Shown here one piece after another: positions 1-8,686 of a stretch of 64,000 nucleotides of DNA. The first letter of the stretch is position 1. The number at the start of each line of letters is the position of its first letter. The notes beneath the pieces are model-generated. The model was not told the origin of the DNA. It searched no databases and was given only the letters and a program-made list of their open reading frames with translations. A program made the translations under genes and the position numbers. Source of the stretch: Planctomycetes bacterium B3_Pla (GTDB taxonomy: Bacteria; Planctomycetota; Phycisphaerae; Sedimentisphaerales; Anaerobacaceae); the NCBI GenBank assembly GCA_005223045.1, contig NJBM01000003.1:248001-312000 (forward strand). Direction: 5' to 3'.

Positions 1-737
1 TCGAAGCCAAACAGGTTTGCCCGTTCAATACCGACGAGATCGCCGTGGATTATCGCCTGATACCCGGCGGCAACAACAAAACAAAGGGGTACCTGGTCGT
101 TGCTACCGACAAGCTGGTGAACAGCAAGACCCGGCTTGTCAAGAAAGCCAGGCTCGATTGCGCCTTGATGGACATCGACGGACTGGCGCTTCTTAATTGC
201 TTCAAAGAGCTTGAGAATCCCCCGAACAATCATGGGACCGCGCTTTTGAACATCGGCAGCAGTCACACAACGTTGGCGATCGAGGGCAAGAAAGGCTGGC
301 CGCTTATCCGCGACCTGAATTATGCCGGCGACAGCATTATAAGGAAAGTTGCCGCCGAGAACGAACTTTCGGAGGAGGACGTTAAGGCGACATTAGCAGG
401 CAATCAGCAGGAAGCTCATGCGGACGTTCGGCAGAGTTTCGAGAGCGCCTGCGACAGGCTTGTTACCGATATTACCAAGACGGTCCGCTATTACGGGGCA
501 CAGGGGCAGACATCGGAAATAAAGAAGATATTAGTCTGCGGCGGCTTTGCCCTGTTCGGCGAGCTTGTGAAGATTTTGGACAGCCGGTTGCCAATGAAAG
601 TGGCGACGTGGAACCCCTTCGAGAAAATGCGATGCCAGGTAGGACGGCACCATCGCGGCGTCCTGGTGAAGAATATCCTTCGCAAGAACGGCCCCGCGAT
701 GGCGGTGGCCGCCGGTTTCGCCATGAGGTCGATATGA
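1..737 (+). CDS. pilM: PilM-like pilus assembly ATPase (5' partial)
   Basis: The reading frame is open from base 3, so the gene begins outside the window and only its C-terminal ~245 residues are present. An ATG/GTG near position 45 is internal, because family-like sequence (PFNTDEIAVDYRL) precedes it. PilM proteins are actin-like cytoplasmic ATPases that recruit PilN to the inner-membrane platform of type IV pili. Seen here: a phosphate-binding-like stretch (LLNIGSSHTTLAIEG), an adenosine-motif-like CGGFALFGELV and the terminal AVAAGFAMRSI typical of the fold. It is directly followed by PilN- and PilO-like genes, which supports the call. A GspL-type cytoplasmic domain is the alternative. Confidence 0.8.
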   Translation, partial: EAKQVCPFNTDEIAVDYRLIPGGNNKTKGYLVVATDKLVNSKTRLVKKARLDCALMDIDGLALLNCFKELENPPNNHGTALLNIGSSHTTLAIEGKKGWPLIRDLNYAGDSIIRKVAAENELSEEDVKATLAGNQQEAHADVRQSFESACDRLVTDITKTVRYYGAQGQTSEIKKILVCGGFALFGELVKILDSRLPMKVATWNPFEKMRCQVGRHHRGVLVKNILRKNGPAMAVAAGFAMRSI

Positions 738-738
738 T

Positions 739-1380
739 ATGCACACGATAGACTTGCTAAGGGGCGAAGGCGTCCCGCCAAAAACAACTCTCGGCAGCGT
801 ACTCATCGTCGTAGTGATAGCGGCGGTTCCCGTGCTTGCCGCGGCGGCGATGGCCGACCGTTATCTCCAGAACAGGGAAACTATCGCGATACAACAAAAG
901 GCAATCACCACAGACAAAGCGACAATCGAGGAACTCGCCGACATCGTGGCGTTGCAGAAATTAGTAGAGCAGACGCAAAGCGTTACCAACACGAGGCTCT
1001 CGGAAGTTGCATCCTGCCTCGGCGGCTATGTTCAATGGTCGCCCGTTTTGGTGACGTTGGTCGAAAACATGCCTGCCGAGATGATTATGAGCAAGCTTTC
1101 GGCCGAAAGCACGGTTGAAAGGATAAGAGTGCCGAAAAAGGACAATCCGAACCAGGAAATCGACGTGAGTGTCACCAAACGAACGTTGGTTCTCGATATC
1201 AGCGGAAGTCAGCCGGGCAACTACGAGACGATAGTCAGGGATTACCGTACCCGATTGAAATCCTCGGAATTGCTCGGGCCCAAGCTCGAAGAGATCACAG
1301 CCTCGAAGAAACCCGGCGGCTCCGGGGACGACAAAACCGTTTCATGGACGATGAACCTTATTTTCAAATCCGCATCGTAG
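739..1380 (+). CDS. pilN: PilN-like inner-membrane pilus assembly protein
   Basis: A 213-residue bitopic protein. It has a short cytoplasmic start that resembles the PilN N-terminus (HTIDLLRGEGVPP), one membrane helix at about residues 20-41, a coiled-coil-like stretch (about 45-90) and a periplasmic ferredoxin-like region. The start codon lies 1 base after the pilM stop, so the two are probably translationally coupled. In type IV pili, PilN binds PilM through its N-terminal peptide and pairs with PilO. Assignment rests on topology and gene order rather than strong sequence motifs. A GspL C-terminal/GspM-like role is possible. Confidence 0.65.
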   Translation: MHTIDLLRGEGVPPKTTLGSVLIVVVIAAVPVLAAAAMADRYLQNRETIAIQQKAITTDKATIEELADIVALQKLVEQTQSVTNTRLSEVASCLGGYVQWSPVLVTLVENMPAEMIMSKLSAESTVERIRVPKKDNPNQEIDVSVTKRTLVLDISGSQPGNYETIVRDYRTRLKSSELLGPKLEEITASKKPGGSGDDKTVSWTMNLIFKSAS

Positions 1381-1390
1381 CGAGTCTTCC

Positions 1391-1975
1391 ATGAAGTCGA
1401 TTTACGGAAAATACATTAAAATAGGAATCTCAGCCTGGGCGGGCTGCTTTATTGTGCTCTTACTGTCCTATGTAGTCGTGCTGGCGCCGCAGGAAAAACT
1501 CAAGGCCCGGACCGAGAGCCAGTTCGCCGAGGCCAGGCGTACAGCCCAGGCTGCAAAGGAGGCTGCACGAGAGGAAAACAAGATCAAGCTGAAGGAGCAG
1601 GCCGCAAATCTGGACAAGAGATTGCAGGAATTTATTATAGAAGAAGCCGACACGGCTAACCTGACGTTCGATATCGACAGAATTTCCAATGCCATCAAGC
1701 TCGACTCGTCCAGCATAAATACTATGGGCAGCCAGGGAATCGTGGAAATAGAGAACTGCGAATACCTGTTTGCCAAGCAGATAAGCGTCGATTTTGCGTC
1801 GAGTTTCAATCAGTTTGCCGCCTTCCTCAACGCCCTGGAGAGGAACCGGCCGGTCATCTTCGTAGATACGTTTGCAATAACCAGAGCCAGGGAAGACAAT
1901 TCAAATCACTCGGTCAGCATGAAGCTGGCGGTCCTTGTCGGCAAAGACGCGAAAGCCGGGGGAGTTGACGGGTGA
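1391..1975 (+). CDS. pilO: PilO-like inner-membrane pilus assembly protein
   Basis: A 194-residue protein with a single membrane helix at about residues 10-32, then an alanine/glutamate/lysine-rich coiled coil (about 35-80) and a compact periplasmic domain. This is the usual PilO/GspM layout. It follows the PilN-like gene after 10 bases in the same operon. PilO forms heterodimers with PilN that align the PilM ring with the secretin. No catalytic residues are expected. The name depends on position and topology. Confidence 0.6.
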   Translation: MKSIYGKYIKIGISAWAGCFIVLLLSYVVVLAPQEKLKARTESQFAEARRTAQAAKEAAREENKIKLKEQAANLDKRLQEFIIEEADTANLTFDIDRISNAIKLDSSSINTMGSQGIVEIENCEYLFAKQISVDFASSFNQFAAFLNALERNRPVIFVDTFAITRAREDNSNHSVSMKLAVLVGKDAKAGGVDG

Positions 1976-2030
1976 TAACCTTTGACACGGATTTATGAGC
2001 GGGGAAACGTGTAAGTTTCCAGACGTTAGC

Positions 2031-2783
2031 ATGAGAACGGTAGCAGTAGCGAATCAAAAAGGCGGTTGTGCCAAAACAACCACGTCGGTGAATCTTGCCG
2101 CAGCTTACGCTCTGGCGGGAAAGCGTGTCCTGTTGATCGACCTTGACCCACAGGCGCATGCGACAATAGGATTGGGCCAGGACCCCGAGAGCCTGGAGCA
2201 GACCATTTATAACCTCTTTATCGACGCCGGCGTTTCTGCGTCCATGATAGCAATCAACAGCAAAGTGGAGAGACTCTCTTTGCTGCCGAGCAACATTTTG
2301 CTTTCCGGCATCGAATTTGAGCTGGCATCGATGGAAGGCAGAGAATACGTTCTGAGCAACAGGCTCAGCGATGTGAACGGCTCGTACGATATATGCCTTA
2401 TCGACTGCTCGCCATCCCTGAGCCTGCTGACATTGAACGCCCTTGTGGCGAGCGACGAGGTGCTAATACCCGTCCAGACACACTATTACGCCCTTGAAGG
2501 CTTGCGGCAACTGCTCGAGACCATAAACATTGTTAAGCAACGCTTCAACAGTAACCTGGAGATACTCGGAATACTGCTGACTTTCGTTGAGAGCAGGACA
2601 AAGTTGAGCCGGCAGGTCCAGCGGCAGATGAGGGAGTTCTTCGGCGATTTGGTTTTTGATACGGTCATCCATAAAGACGTAAGGCTGGCCGAGGCGCCAA
2701 GCGCCCACGAACCTGTTTTCACTTATGCCCCGAAGTCCAAAGGCGCCACCGAGCATAGAATTCTGGCTGAGGAGATAGGCTAA
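2031..2783 (+). CDS. ParA/MinD-family P-loop ATPase
   Basis: A deviant Walker A (KGGCAKTT) sits 10 residues from the chosen start, followed by LIDLDPQAHAT and the switch segment LIDCSPSLSLLTLNAL. These are the classic ParA/Soj signatures, and the ~250-residue length is usual. An in-frame ATG at 1995 would add 12 residues. Neither start has a clear ribosome site, and 2031 matches family N-termini better. ParA proteins dimerise with ATP and position DNA or protein cargo. No ParB gene is next to it. It lies between pilO-like and pilP-like genes with 3 bases to the next start, so it probably positions the pilus/secretion machine or is simply carried in the operon. Confidence 0.85.
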   Translation: MRTVAVANQKGGCAKTTTSVNLAAAYALAGKRVLLIDLDPQAHATIGLGQDPESLEQTIYNLFIDAGVSASMIAINSKVERLSLLPSNILLSGIEFELASMEGREYVLSNRLSDVNGSYDICLIDCSPSLSLLTLNALVASDEVLIPVQTHYYALEGLRQLLETINIVKQRFNSNLEILGILLTFVESRTKLSRQVQRQMREFFGDLVFDTVIHKDVRLAEAPSAHEPVFTYAPKSKGATEHRILAEEIG

Positions 2784-2786
2784 GCA

Positions 2787-3617
2787 ATGGCAAAGAAGAA
2801 AACAGGGCTTCAGACTGAGATTTCGTCGATTTTTTCCGGCGTGCCTATACCGAAGAAAGACCGCTCGAAGTCTCAACCCGGCAGCCACCCGCCAAAGCCA
2901 GCCGGTTCTGCTCCGCCGCGGCCAAAGACTCCGCTGCCGAAGACTCCCCCGCAGAAAGCTCCGCCGCCGCGAGCTACCGAACCGCCGGCGCCTCGGCGAC
3001 CGATCGAGCCGACCCGGGAGGCTCCTGCTCCTAAAGTCGTCGAAGTCAAGACCCCTGAGCAAAAAATCAGGTCATTGCCAGGCAGGAAGTCCCGACCAAG
3101 GAAAGACAAGCTCTTTGCACCGAAAGCCGGCGTAAGTTCAACAAGACAAAGAGCAAGCATAGTAATGGTCCTGGTTCTTTCAATCCTGCTGGTTGTCGTG
3201 CTGGCTCGTCCCTTCAGCGCTTCTCGGCGCAATCCTGCCGGTCCGGGCGCGGCCGGGCAGCCGACGGCGGGCATTTCAGCCAAAGCCAACATTGAGATCG
3301 GCTGGCAAAGGCCGGACGTCTATCCGACGCATCTTCGTGATCCTATGTCGTTGGATTCGCAGGGGCAGCCTGTTATTGTAAAACGTAGCAACTGGACCGT
3401 AACCGGTATTACAACCAGCGAGGATCGCAGCATAGCGTCTATAGAGACACAGACAATGCAAGACGGCAGGATAGTGACTCAGACAGAGACAGTACAAGAA
3501 GGCGACATAGTGTTGGGCGCAATAATTGTGGAAATAAGCCTGAGAACTGTCACGTTTGAAAAGGATGGGAAAACATGGAAACAGAAAGTCAGGGGTAATG
3601 AACAGCAGGAACTGTAA
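2787..3617 (+). CDS. PilP/GspC-like protein with proline-rich linker and single membrane helix
   Basis: A 276-residue protein. Residues ~28-85 are rich in Pro, Lys and Ala. A membrane helix lies at about 123-142. The C-terminal ~75 residues are a small beta domain (WTVTGITTSEDRSIASI, then EGDIVLGAIIVEI) like the homology region of PilP/GspC, which connects the inner-membrane platform to the secretin. It begins 3 bases after the ParA stop and ends 41 bases before the secretin start, where PilP or GspC would be expected. The cytoplasmic Pro-rich N-terminus is longer than usual. Function is inferred from position and the C-terminal pattern. Confidence 0.55.
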   Translation: MAKKKTGLQTEISSIFSGVPIPKKDRSKSQPGSHPPKPAGSAPPRPKTPLPKTPPQKAPPPRATEPPAPRRPIEPTREAPAPKVVEVKTPEQKIRSLPGRKSRPRKDKLFAPKAGVSSTRQRASIVMVLVLSILLVVVLARPFSASRRNPAGPGAAGQPTAGISAKANIEIGWQRPDVYPTHLRDPMSLDSQGQPVIVKRSNWTVTGITTSEDRSIASIETQTMQDGRIVTQTETVQEGDIVLGAIIVEISLRTVTFEKDGKTWKQKVRGNEQQEL

Positions 3618-3658
3618 AGATGTTGTTATCAGGGGGTAAATTTAGAAAGGAGAAAATT

Positions 3659-5161
3659 ATGAAGAATTTGTGGGAACTGAAAAACCTGAAAGTGCCGGCG
3701 GCCCTGTTGTTGATCCTGGGTATTTGTCTGACCGGCATCGCCCAGGACGCCGGGTCGCCGGCAGAGGAGAAGAAGGTCTTAACTGCAGTTGACCAAAAGA
3801 TGCTCAAGAGAATCAGCGTGGATTTCCGGGAGACACCTATCGACGATGTGATAAGAACCATCGCCAAGCAGGTCGATCTGGATATTGTCAAAGGTCCCGC
3901 CGTCACCGGCAACGTCACCGCCACTCTAACGGACGTTCCTCTTGAAGAAGCCTTAAACCACATTCTTACCGCTTATGGCGCCGGCTTCGTGAAAAGTGAG
4001 AATATGATACGAATAGTGCCGTCCGACCAGCTTACCGAAGAAACGGAGAAGGTCGTAAGCAAGATCTATCGCATTGTCTATGCGGATGTCACGGAAGTGG
4101 AACAAGCCTTGACGAAAGTTATTTCGAGCCGCGGTTCGATATCCGCCAGCGCAGCGACCGGCAACATTATGGTTACCGACACCGAAAGCAGAATGGCGGC
4201 CATCGACTCCTTTGTCGAGGAAATGGATCGCAAAACGCCGCTAATTCTCGTCGAGGCGAAAATCTACGACCTCAAGAACACCGATGCGCTCGATCTCGGG
4301 GTCGAGTGGGGCGCGGGACGCAATACAGGACGCGGGATACCACCGGGACGCGCCACAGGATCAGGCATGTCAGCAATCGGAGGCCCGGTGACCGGCTTTA
4401 GCCGAAGCGATCCGTTCCTTACCGGAGCTTTTGACAGCACCACTACAAAAGTGGCTTCAACCGGGACCCTTGACTTCGGCATACTAACCGACCACATGGA
4501 CGTGGACATACTGCTAAGCGCAATACAGCAGCAGGACACTGCAAAACTACTTGCCAGTCCACGGATACTCGTGCTCGATAATCAAACAGCCTCTTTCAAG
4601 GCCATCGAGGAGATCCCTTATCAGCAACTGCAGCAGGGAGGTTTCCAAAGTTTTGGAACAACAGAATTTAAGGAAGTAGGTGTCGAGCTTAAAGTTACGC
4701 CGCACCTGGCGAAGGACGGCCTGATCAGGCTGCATATCCTTCCTGTCTTCAGCGTTCACGTCAGGGATGTCGAGATAACAACCATCGGAGCCGGGGGCGC
4801 CCAGATTTCAAGTCCGCAGCCGGTAATCGACAAAAGGGAAGCTGACACCATAGCATTGATACAAGACGGCGAGACTGTTGTTATCGGAGGCCTGAGAAAA
4901 CAGACTATTAACCAGTTGATTAGCAAGATACCGTTACTGAGTGACATTCCGGTTCTGGGTGCGCTATTCACATTCGAAGGTGAGGAAACCATCAACAGCG
5001 AATTGGTTGTCTTCTTGACTCCCAGAATCGTAGATGAGCCCATCCTGACGGAAACAGAAAAGGAATATCTCGAGAAAACCGTGTTTCCCGCTCCCCATGA
5101 TCCATCGGCGCGGATCGATTCCGACACGAGGAAAATCAAGGAAAAGCAAGCAGAGAATTAG
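3659..5161 (+). CDS. pilQ: Secretin (PilQ/GspD family)
   Basis: The start at 3659 is preferred over 3620 because AGAAAGGAG lies 7-8 bases upstream and the protein then begins with a basic/hydrophobic signal peptide ending near GIAQ. An STN/N0-like domain follows (residues ~45-115, ISVDFRETPIDDVIRTIA), then an N1-like domain (IYRIVYADVTEVEQAL) and the secretin core. The core has LLASPRILVLDNQTA, VGVELKVTPHL and the C-terminal KIPLLSDIPVLGALF...FLTPRIV signature. Secretins form the outer-membrane gated channel for pili or secreted enzymes. About 500 residues with a single N1-type repeat is short for GspD and suits a PilQ-like or planctomycete secretin. It is the last gene before a 317-base gap. 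Confidence 0.92.
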   Translation: MKNLWELKNLKVPAALLLILGICLTGIAQDAGSPAEEKKVLTAVDQKMLKRISVDFRETPIDDVIRTIAKQVDLDIVKGPAVTGNVTATLTDVPLEEALNHILTAYGAGFVKSENMIRIVPSDQLTEETEKVVSKIYRIVYADVTEVEQALTKVISSRGSISASAATGNIMVTDTESRMAAIDSFVEEMDRKTPLILVEAKIYDLKNTDALDLGVEWGAGRNTGRGIPPGRATGSGMSAIGGPVTGFSRSDPFLTGAFDSTTTKVASTGTLDFGILTDHMDVDILLSAIQQQDTAKLLASPRILVLDNQTASFKAIEEIPYQQLQQGGFQSFGTTEFKEVGVELKVTPHLAKDGLIRLHILPVFSVHVRDVEITTIGAGGAQISSPQPVIDKREADTIALIQDGETVVIGGLRKQTINQLISKIPLLSDIPVLGALFTFEGEETINSELVVFLTPRIVDEPILTETEKEYLEKTVFPAPHDPSARIDSDTRKIKEKQAEN

Positions 5162-5478
5162 CAGGAATGGTCCTGGCCGGAATCGTGGATCATTGCACAA
5201 CATATTTCAGCCTCAGGGCACTTGCAGAATAACTTAGAATTGCGGTGCATGGTCGTACTTTAGTGAATGGTTATTATCACTCGCATCAGGCATGGGGCAG
5301 ACCCGGTAGAAGCTTGCCGCGACTGTCCCTGCCTGGCGCGGGTTTAAGTTTGCTTTCACTAAAACACGAAGAAGGGATAGAGAAAAGATCTCTTAGGAGC
5401 AAGAGAAACTCGATCAATGAGGGCCACATTTCGACTCTCTGAGAACAATTCCAAATAGCTTTGAAGGAGTTTTTAACA
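5162..5478. other. Intergenic gap between secretin and pilT
   Basis: About 317 bases without a convincing gene. A 65-codon open frame (5245-5442) has no ribosome site, no recognisable protein features and mixed codon use. No clear terminator or sigma-70 promoter was seen. The only clear signal is the ribosome site AAGGAG just before pilT. Confidence 0.5.
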
Positions 5479-6552
5479 ATGGCAGAGATAACGAGCATAT
5501 TAGCCGAAGCGGTTACGAGAGAGGCAAGCGATGTTCACATAAATGTCGGAATGCAGCCCATAATACGAGTAAACACCGAGCTGGTCGAAATGGATTTCCC
5601 CATCATCAGTAATGACGACGCCAGAGAGATTCTCCTTTCGCTGATCGGCCAGGACAAATTCAACAAGTTCGAGCAAGCAAGGGACTTCGATTTCTCCACG
5701 AGCATCACCGATCCGAACCAGCGGTTCCGCGTCAATGCCCATTACCAACGAGATACAATCGCAATTGCCTTCAGACTGATTTCGGACACTGTGCCTTCAA
5801 TCGAAGAGTTGAACCTGCCGGAGAAGATCAAGGAATTTGCCGATCTGCCGAGAGGACTGGTGTTGGTAACGGGTCATACGGGTGCCGGCAAGAGCACGAC
5901 ACTCGCTTCGGCCATAGGGCTGATAAATAAAAAGTACAGGAAGCGCGTGATCACGATCGAAGACCCAATCGAATATTGGCTGGTCAACGATATGTGCATG
6001 ATAGAGCAGCGTGAAGTCGGTTCGGACTGCCCCGATTTCGCCACGGGCCTGCGACATATTCTTCGTCAGGACCCCGATGTAATCATGGTCGGCGAAATGC
6101 GAGACCTGGAAACCACGAGCTTCGCACTTACCGCCGCCGAGACCGGGCACCTTGTTTTCAGCACGCTTCACACGCCGAACGCCTCGCAATCCATAGAACG
6201 CGCCATAGACATCTACCCGGCTAACCAGCAAACTCAGGCCCGGACAATGCTGGCCAATGCTCTTCAGGCTGTCGTCTCGCAAACTCTGTTCAGGCGTATT
6301 GATGAGCCGGGAATGGTCCCCAGCACAGAGATACTGTTGTGTACCGCAGCCGTGAGGAACTGCATCCGCGAGAACAGAATCTACGAGATACCGAACATTA
6401 TCGAGACATCCCGGCGTTTCGGGATGCACACAATGGACAACAGCATCGCCGAACTATGCCTGGACGGGTATATCGATAAAGAAGAAGCGATTCTGAGATC
6501 GAATAATCGCGCCAAGATGGAGAAGGCGCTTGCGCTCGCTCGAAGAGGCTGA
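5479..6552 (+). CDS. pilT: PilT-like pilus retraction ATPase
   Basis: ATG 5479 is preferred over the upstream TTG (5461) because TGAAGGAG precedes it by about 10 bases and family members start with MAEITSILAEAV-like sequence. It is 357 residues long, typical for PilT. Visible motifs are the Walker A GHTGAGKST (about 132-140), the Asp box ITIEDPIEYW, the Walker B DPDVIMVGEMRD and the His box HLVFSTLHT. The C-terminal RFGMHTMDNSIAEL is also typical. PilT is a cytoplasmic hexameric motor that depolymerises pilin during twitching. It completes the pilus gene group, although pilB, pilC and pilin genes are not in the window. Confidence 0.92.
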   Translation: MAEITSILAEAVTREASDVHINVGMQPIIRVNTELVEMDFPIISNDDAREILLSLIGQDKFNKFEQARDFDFSTSITDPNQRFRVNAHYQRDTIAIAFRLISDTVPSIEELNLPEKIKEFADLPRGLVLVTGHTGAGKSTTLASAIGLINKKYRKRVITIEDPIEYWLVNDMCMIEQREVGSDCPDFATGLRHILRQDPDVIMVGEMRDLETTSFALTAAETGHLVFSTLHTPNASQSIERAIDIYPANQQTQARTMLANALQAVVSQTLFRRIDEPGMVPSTEILLCTAAVRNCIRENRIYEIPNIIETSRRFGMHTMDNSIAELCLDGYIDKEEAILRSNNRAKMEKALALARRG

Positions 6553-6592
6553 TGCACGCACTACATGCTCCTCTTCTCAGTCCTTCATAGAT

Positions 6593-8686
6593 CTACCATC
6601 TGACAGGCAGCCAAACGGCCATTTTCGGCTCCTCACGATTGTTCCATGCGTAGTACGGGATCATGGTTATGTCGGTGCGGCCGGGCCGTCTATTACTCAC
6701 ATGCCGATAGCCGCCGATATCTCCGGCGGTGGTCTTATCAATCACTATCGCTTTGGCCTTCAGCACAGTCACGCCACCGAGCAGGTCGGACTCATATCGG
6801 TCCTTCCACTTTGCCTCGGCAGGCAGGCAAACATCCTCAAGCCGAACGTCCTGCGGCAAGTCAATGGACTCCAGGCAATAAACGATTGGGCCGCGCATGA
6901 CCGCGACCTGGTTCCGGGTCTGTTCGATTAGCGGATCGGCCACAATCATTCTGACCGGCATGGGCAACTCCAGCTCAATCACGTCACCCGCAGCCCACTT
7001 GCGCTCGATGCTCGCGTATGTTGCCGGTTTGCAGTCAGTCTTCACCGCCCTGCCGTTAACGGCCAACTTAGCGTCCTTAGCCCAACCGGGAATCCTCAAC
7101 AGAATCGAAAACGACCGGGCTGACTCGGCGGCGTCTATGGTAATGCGCACGACGCCGTCCCAGGGATAATCGGTTTCCTGCGTAAGTTTCAATTTGCGGC
7201 CGTCGGCCAATGCGCCCTCGAAAACGTTTGCCCCGTAGTGATGTATCCATAGTCCCTGTTTGCCGACGCTGTAAAGGTAGTTCTGCCAGGAAGCAACGGT
7301 TCGCATTAGATTCGTGGGACAGCAAATCATCCTCGTGCCGGGATACGCACGTTTGTGTGTGTCATTGCTGCGCAGCACGTGTTCGGAACCGTGCCAGCGA
7401 AGCGGATTCGTGTATGACCAGCCTTCGCCGTCCACTTCGACGCCCGAGAGAATGGAATTGTAAAGGGTGCGTTCCATAATATCGGCAAAGCGCGCCTCAC
7501 CCGTGATAGCCAGCATTCGCCAGTTCCACATCAGGTTTCCTATCTGGCCGCAGGTTTCGTTGTAGGCGGTGTCGTTCGGCAGTCTATAAGGTTCGCTGAT
7601 GCCCTCGTGAATCGAGTCGCCTACGATGGTGCTGAGTTTCCCAGGCGAGAAGCTCCTGGCGGGATGGGCCTTGTGCTCCGGGCTGACGCCCCCGGTGACA
7701 TACATCTTCTTCGTGACCAAATCGTCCCAAAGACGTTCAAGTGCGGTCATAACGGTTCTATCGCCGGTCTCCATGTAGGCATCGGCCGCACCGGCGTAAA
7801 GATAAGTGAAGAACACGGCATGGCCCACCACTTCGGTTTCCTTGCGAAGCGGACGCCAGTTCTGGTTGAGATCGCTGCCGTTCTTTAGAGGTCCGCCCCA
7901 GGCGTTTCGCCTTCCGTTTCCGTATCGGCTGCCGCGCCAGTCTATGAAGAAATTCGCCATGTCGAGGTATCTCTTATTGCCGGTCGTACGATACAATTCG
8001 ACTGCCCCCATTATTATCGATGGGTTTAGAGGAAACTCAGCTAACTCCGGGTTGCGTCCCTTGAATGTCTCGTAAATATAGTCCGCGGTTTTGCATGCGA
8101 CATCGAGCAGCGCGGTTTTACCTGTAAGCCGGCGATGAATACAAGCCGCGGTGAGCAGATGCCCCATTGTGTAAAGTTCGTGATGATGGGCGTTCTGGAA
8201 CCTGGGCCAGTCGCGGACGATTGTCTGGGAGGCGATATAACCATCCGGCTGTTGCGCTTTGGCGATCACTTCAACAATTTGGTTGATTTGTCCGCCAAGC
8301 TCTTCGTCACCGGCGACAGCGTAAATGTAACACGCACTCTCAAGCCACTTGTACACCCAGGCATCCTGCCAGTGGGTCCCCTTGAACTGCCCCTTCTCAA
8401 TTCCGGCGGCAATCCTCAGATTTTGTATCGCGTGCCCCATATCCGGGTCCGACGCCAGCTCCCACAGCTTCGGTAGCGTCACATCACGAGTCGTCGCAAA
8501 CCGGTCCGCCCAAAAACCGCTAGTCCAGCGAACATCTCTAAAGTCCACACTCTTTAGTTTTGCGTGTGGACTTTCCTGGTTCTTGATGACGCCAAAGTCG
8601 CGGCCATCCGCCCCGGCAAAGGACGGAACACAATAAGACAAAATCCCAATTGATAATACTGCGATTGTCGTTGGCAACCTGCACAT
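6593..8686 (-). CDS. GH127 beta-L-arabinofuranosidase-like glycoside hydrolase
   Basis: A secreted protein of 697-698 residues with an N-terminal signal peptide (cleavage near SFAGA). Two consecutive ATGs are possible; the second is 6 bases from AGGAGG. The sequence is DUF1680/GH127-like throughout (alpha/alpha barrel, then beta-sandwich). It keeps the zinc-thiolate active site: Glu378 and Cys380 in NETCGQIG and the cysteine pair 456-457 in MICCPTN. In characterised GH127 enzymes one of the pair is the cysteine nucleophile. The family releases beta-L-arabinofuranose from plant arabinosides. The start overlaps the stop of the upstream sulfatase, so the two are co-translated, which suggests they act on one decorated glycan. 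Confidence 0.88.
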   Translation of the reverse strand: MCRLPTTIAVLSIGILSYCVPSFAGADGRDFGVIKNQESPHAKLKSVDFRDVRWTSGFWADRFATTRDVTLPKLWELASDPDMGHAIQNLRIAAGIEKGQFKGTHWQDAWVYKWLESACYIYAVAGDEELGGQINQIVEVIAKAQQPDGYIASQTIVRDWPRFQNAHHHELYTMGHLLTAACIHRRLTGKTALLDVACKTADYIYETFKGRNPELAEFPLNPSIIMGAVELYRTTGNKRYLDMANFFIDWRGSRYGNGRRNAWGGPLKNGSDLNQNWRPLRKETEVVGHAVFFTYLYAGAADAYMETGDRTVMTALERLWDDLVTKKMYVTGGVSPEHKAHPARSFSPGKLSTIVGDSIHEGISEPYRLPNDTAYNETCGQIGNLMWNWRMLAITGEARFADIMERTLYNSILSGVEVDGEGWSYTNPLRWHGSEHVLRSNDTHKRAYPGTRMICCPTNLMRTVASWQNYLYSVGKQGLWIHHYGANVFEGALADGRKLKLTQETDYPWDGVVRITIDAAESARSFSILLRIPGWAKDAKLAVNGRAVKTDCKPATYASIERKWAAGDVIELELPMPVRMIVADPLIEQTRNQVAVMRGPIVYCLESIDLPQDVRLEDVCLPAEAKWKDRYESDLLGGVTVLKAKAIVIDKTTAGDIGGYRHVSNRRPGRTDITMIPYYAWNNREEPKMAVWLPVRW

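Noticed and set aside
5245-5442. Small ORF between secretin and pilT
   Set aside because: No ribosome site, no motifs, mixed codon use; it is probably chance.
6530-6931. Plus-strand ORF overlapping the GH127 gene end
   Set aside because: It is antisense to a well-supported gene and has no family sequence; treated as a shadow frame.
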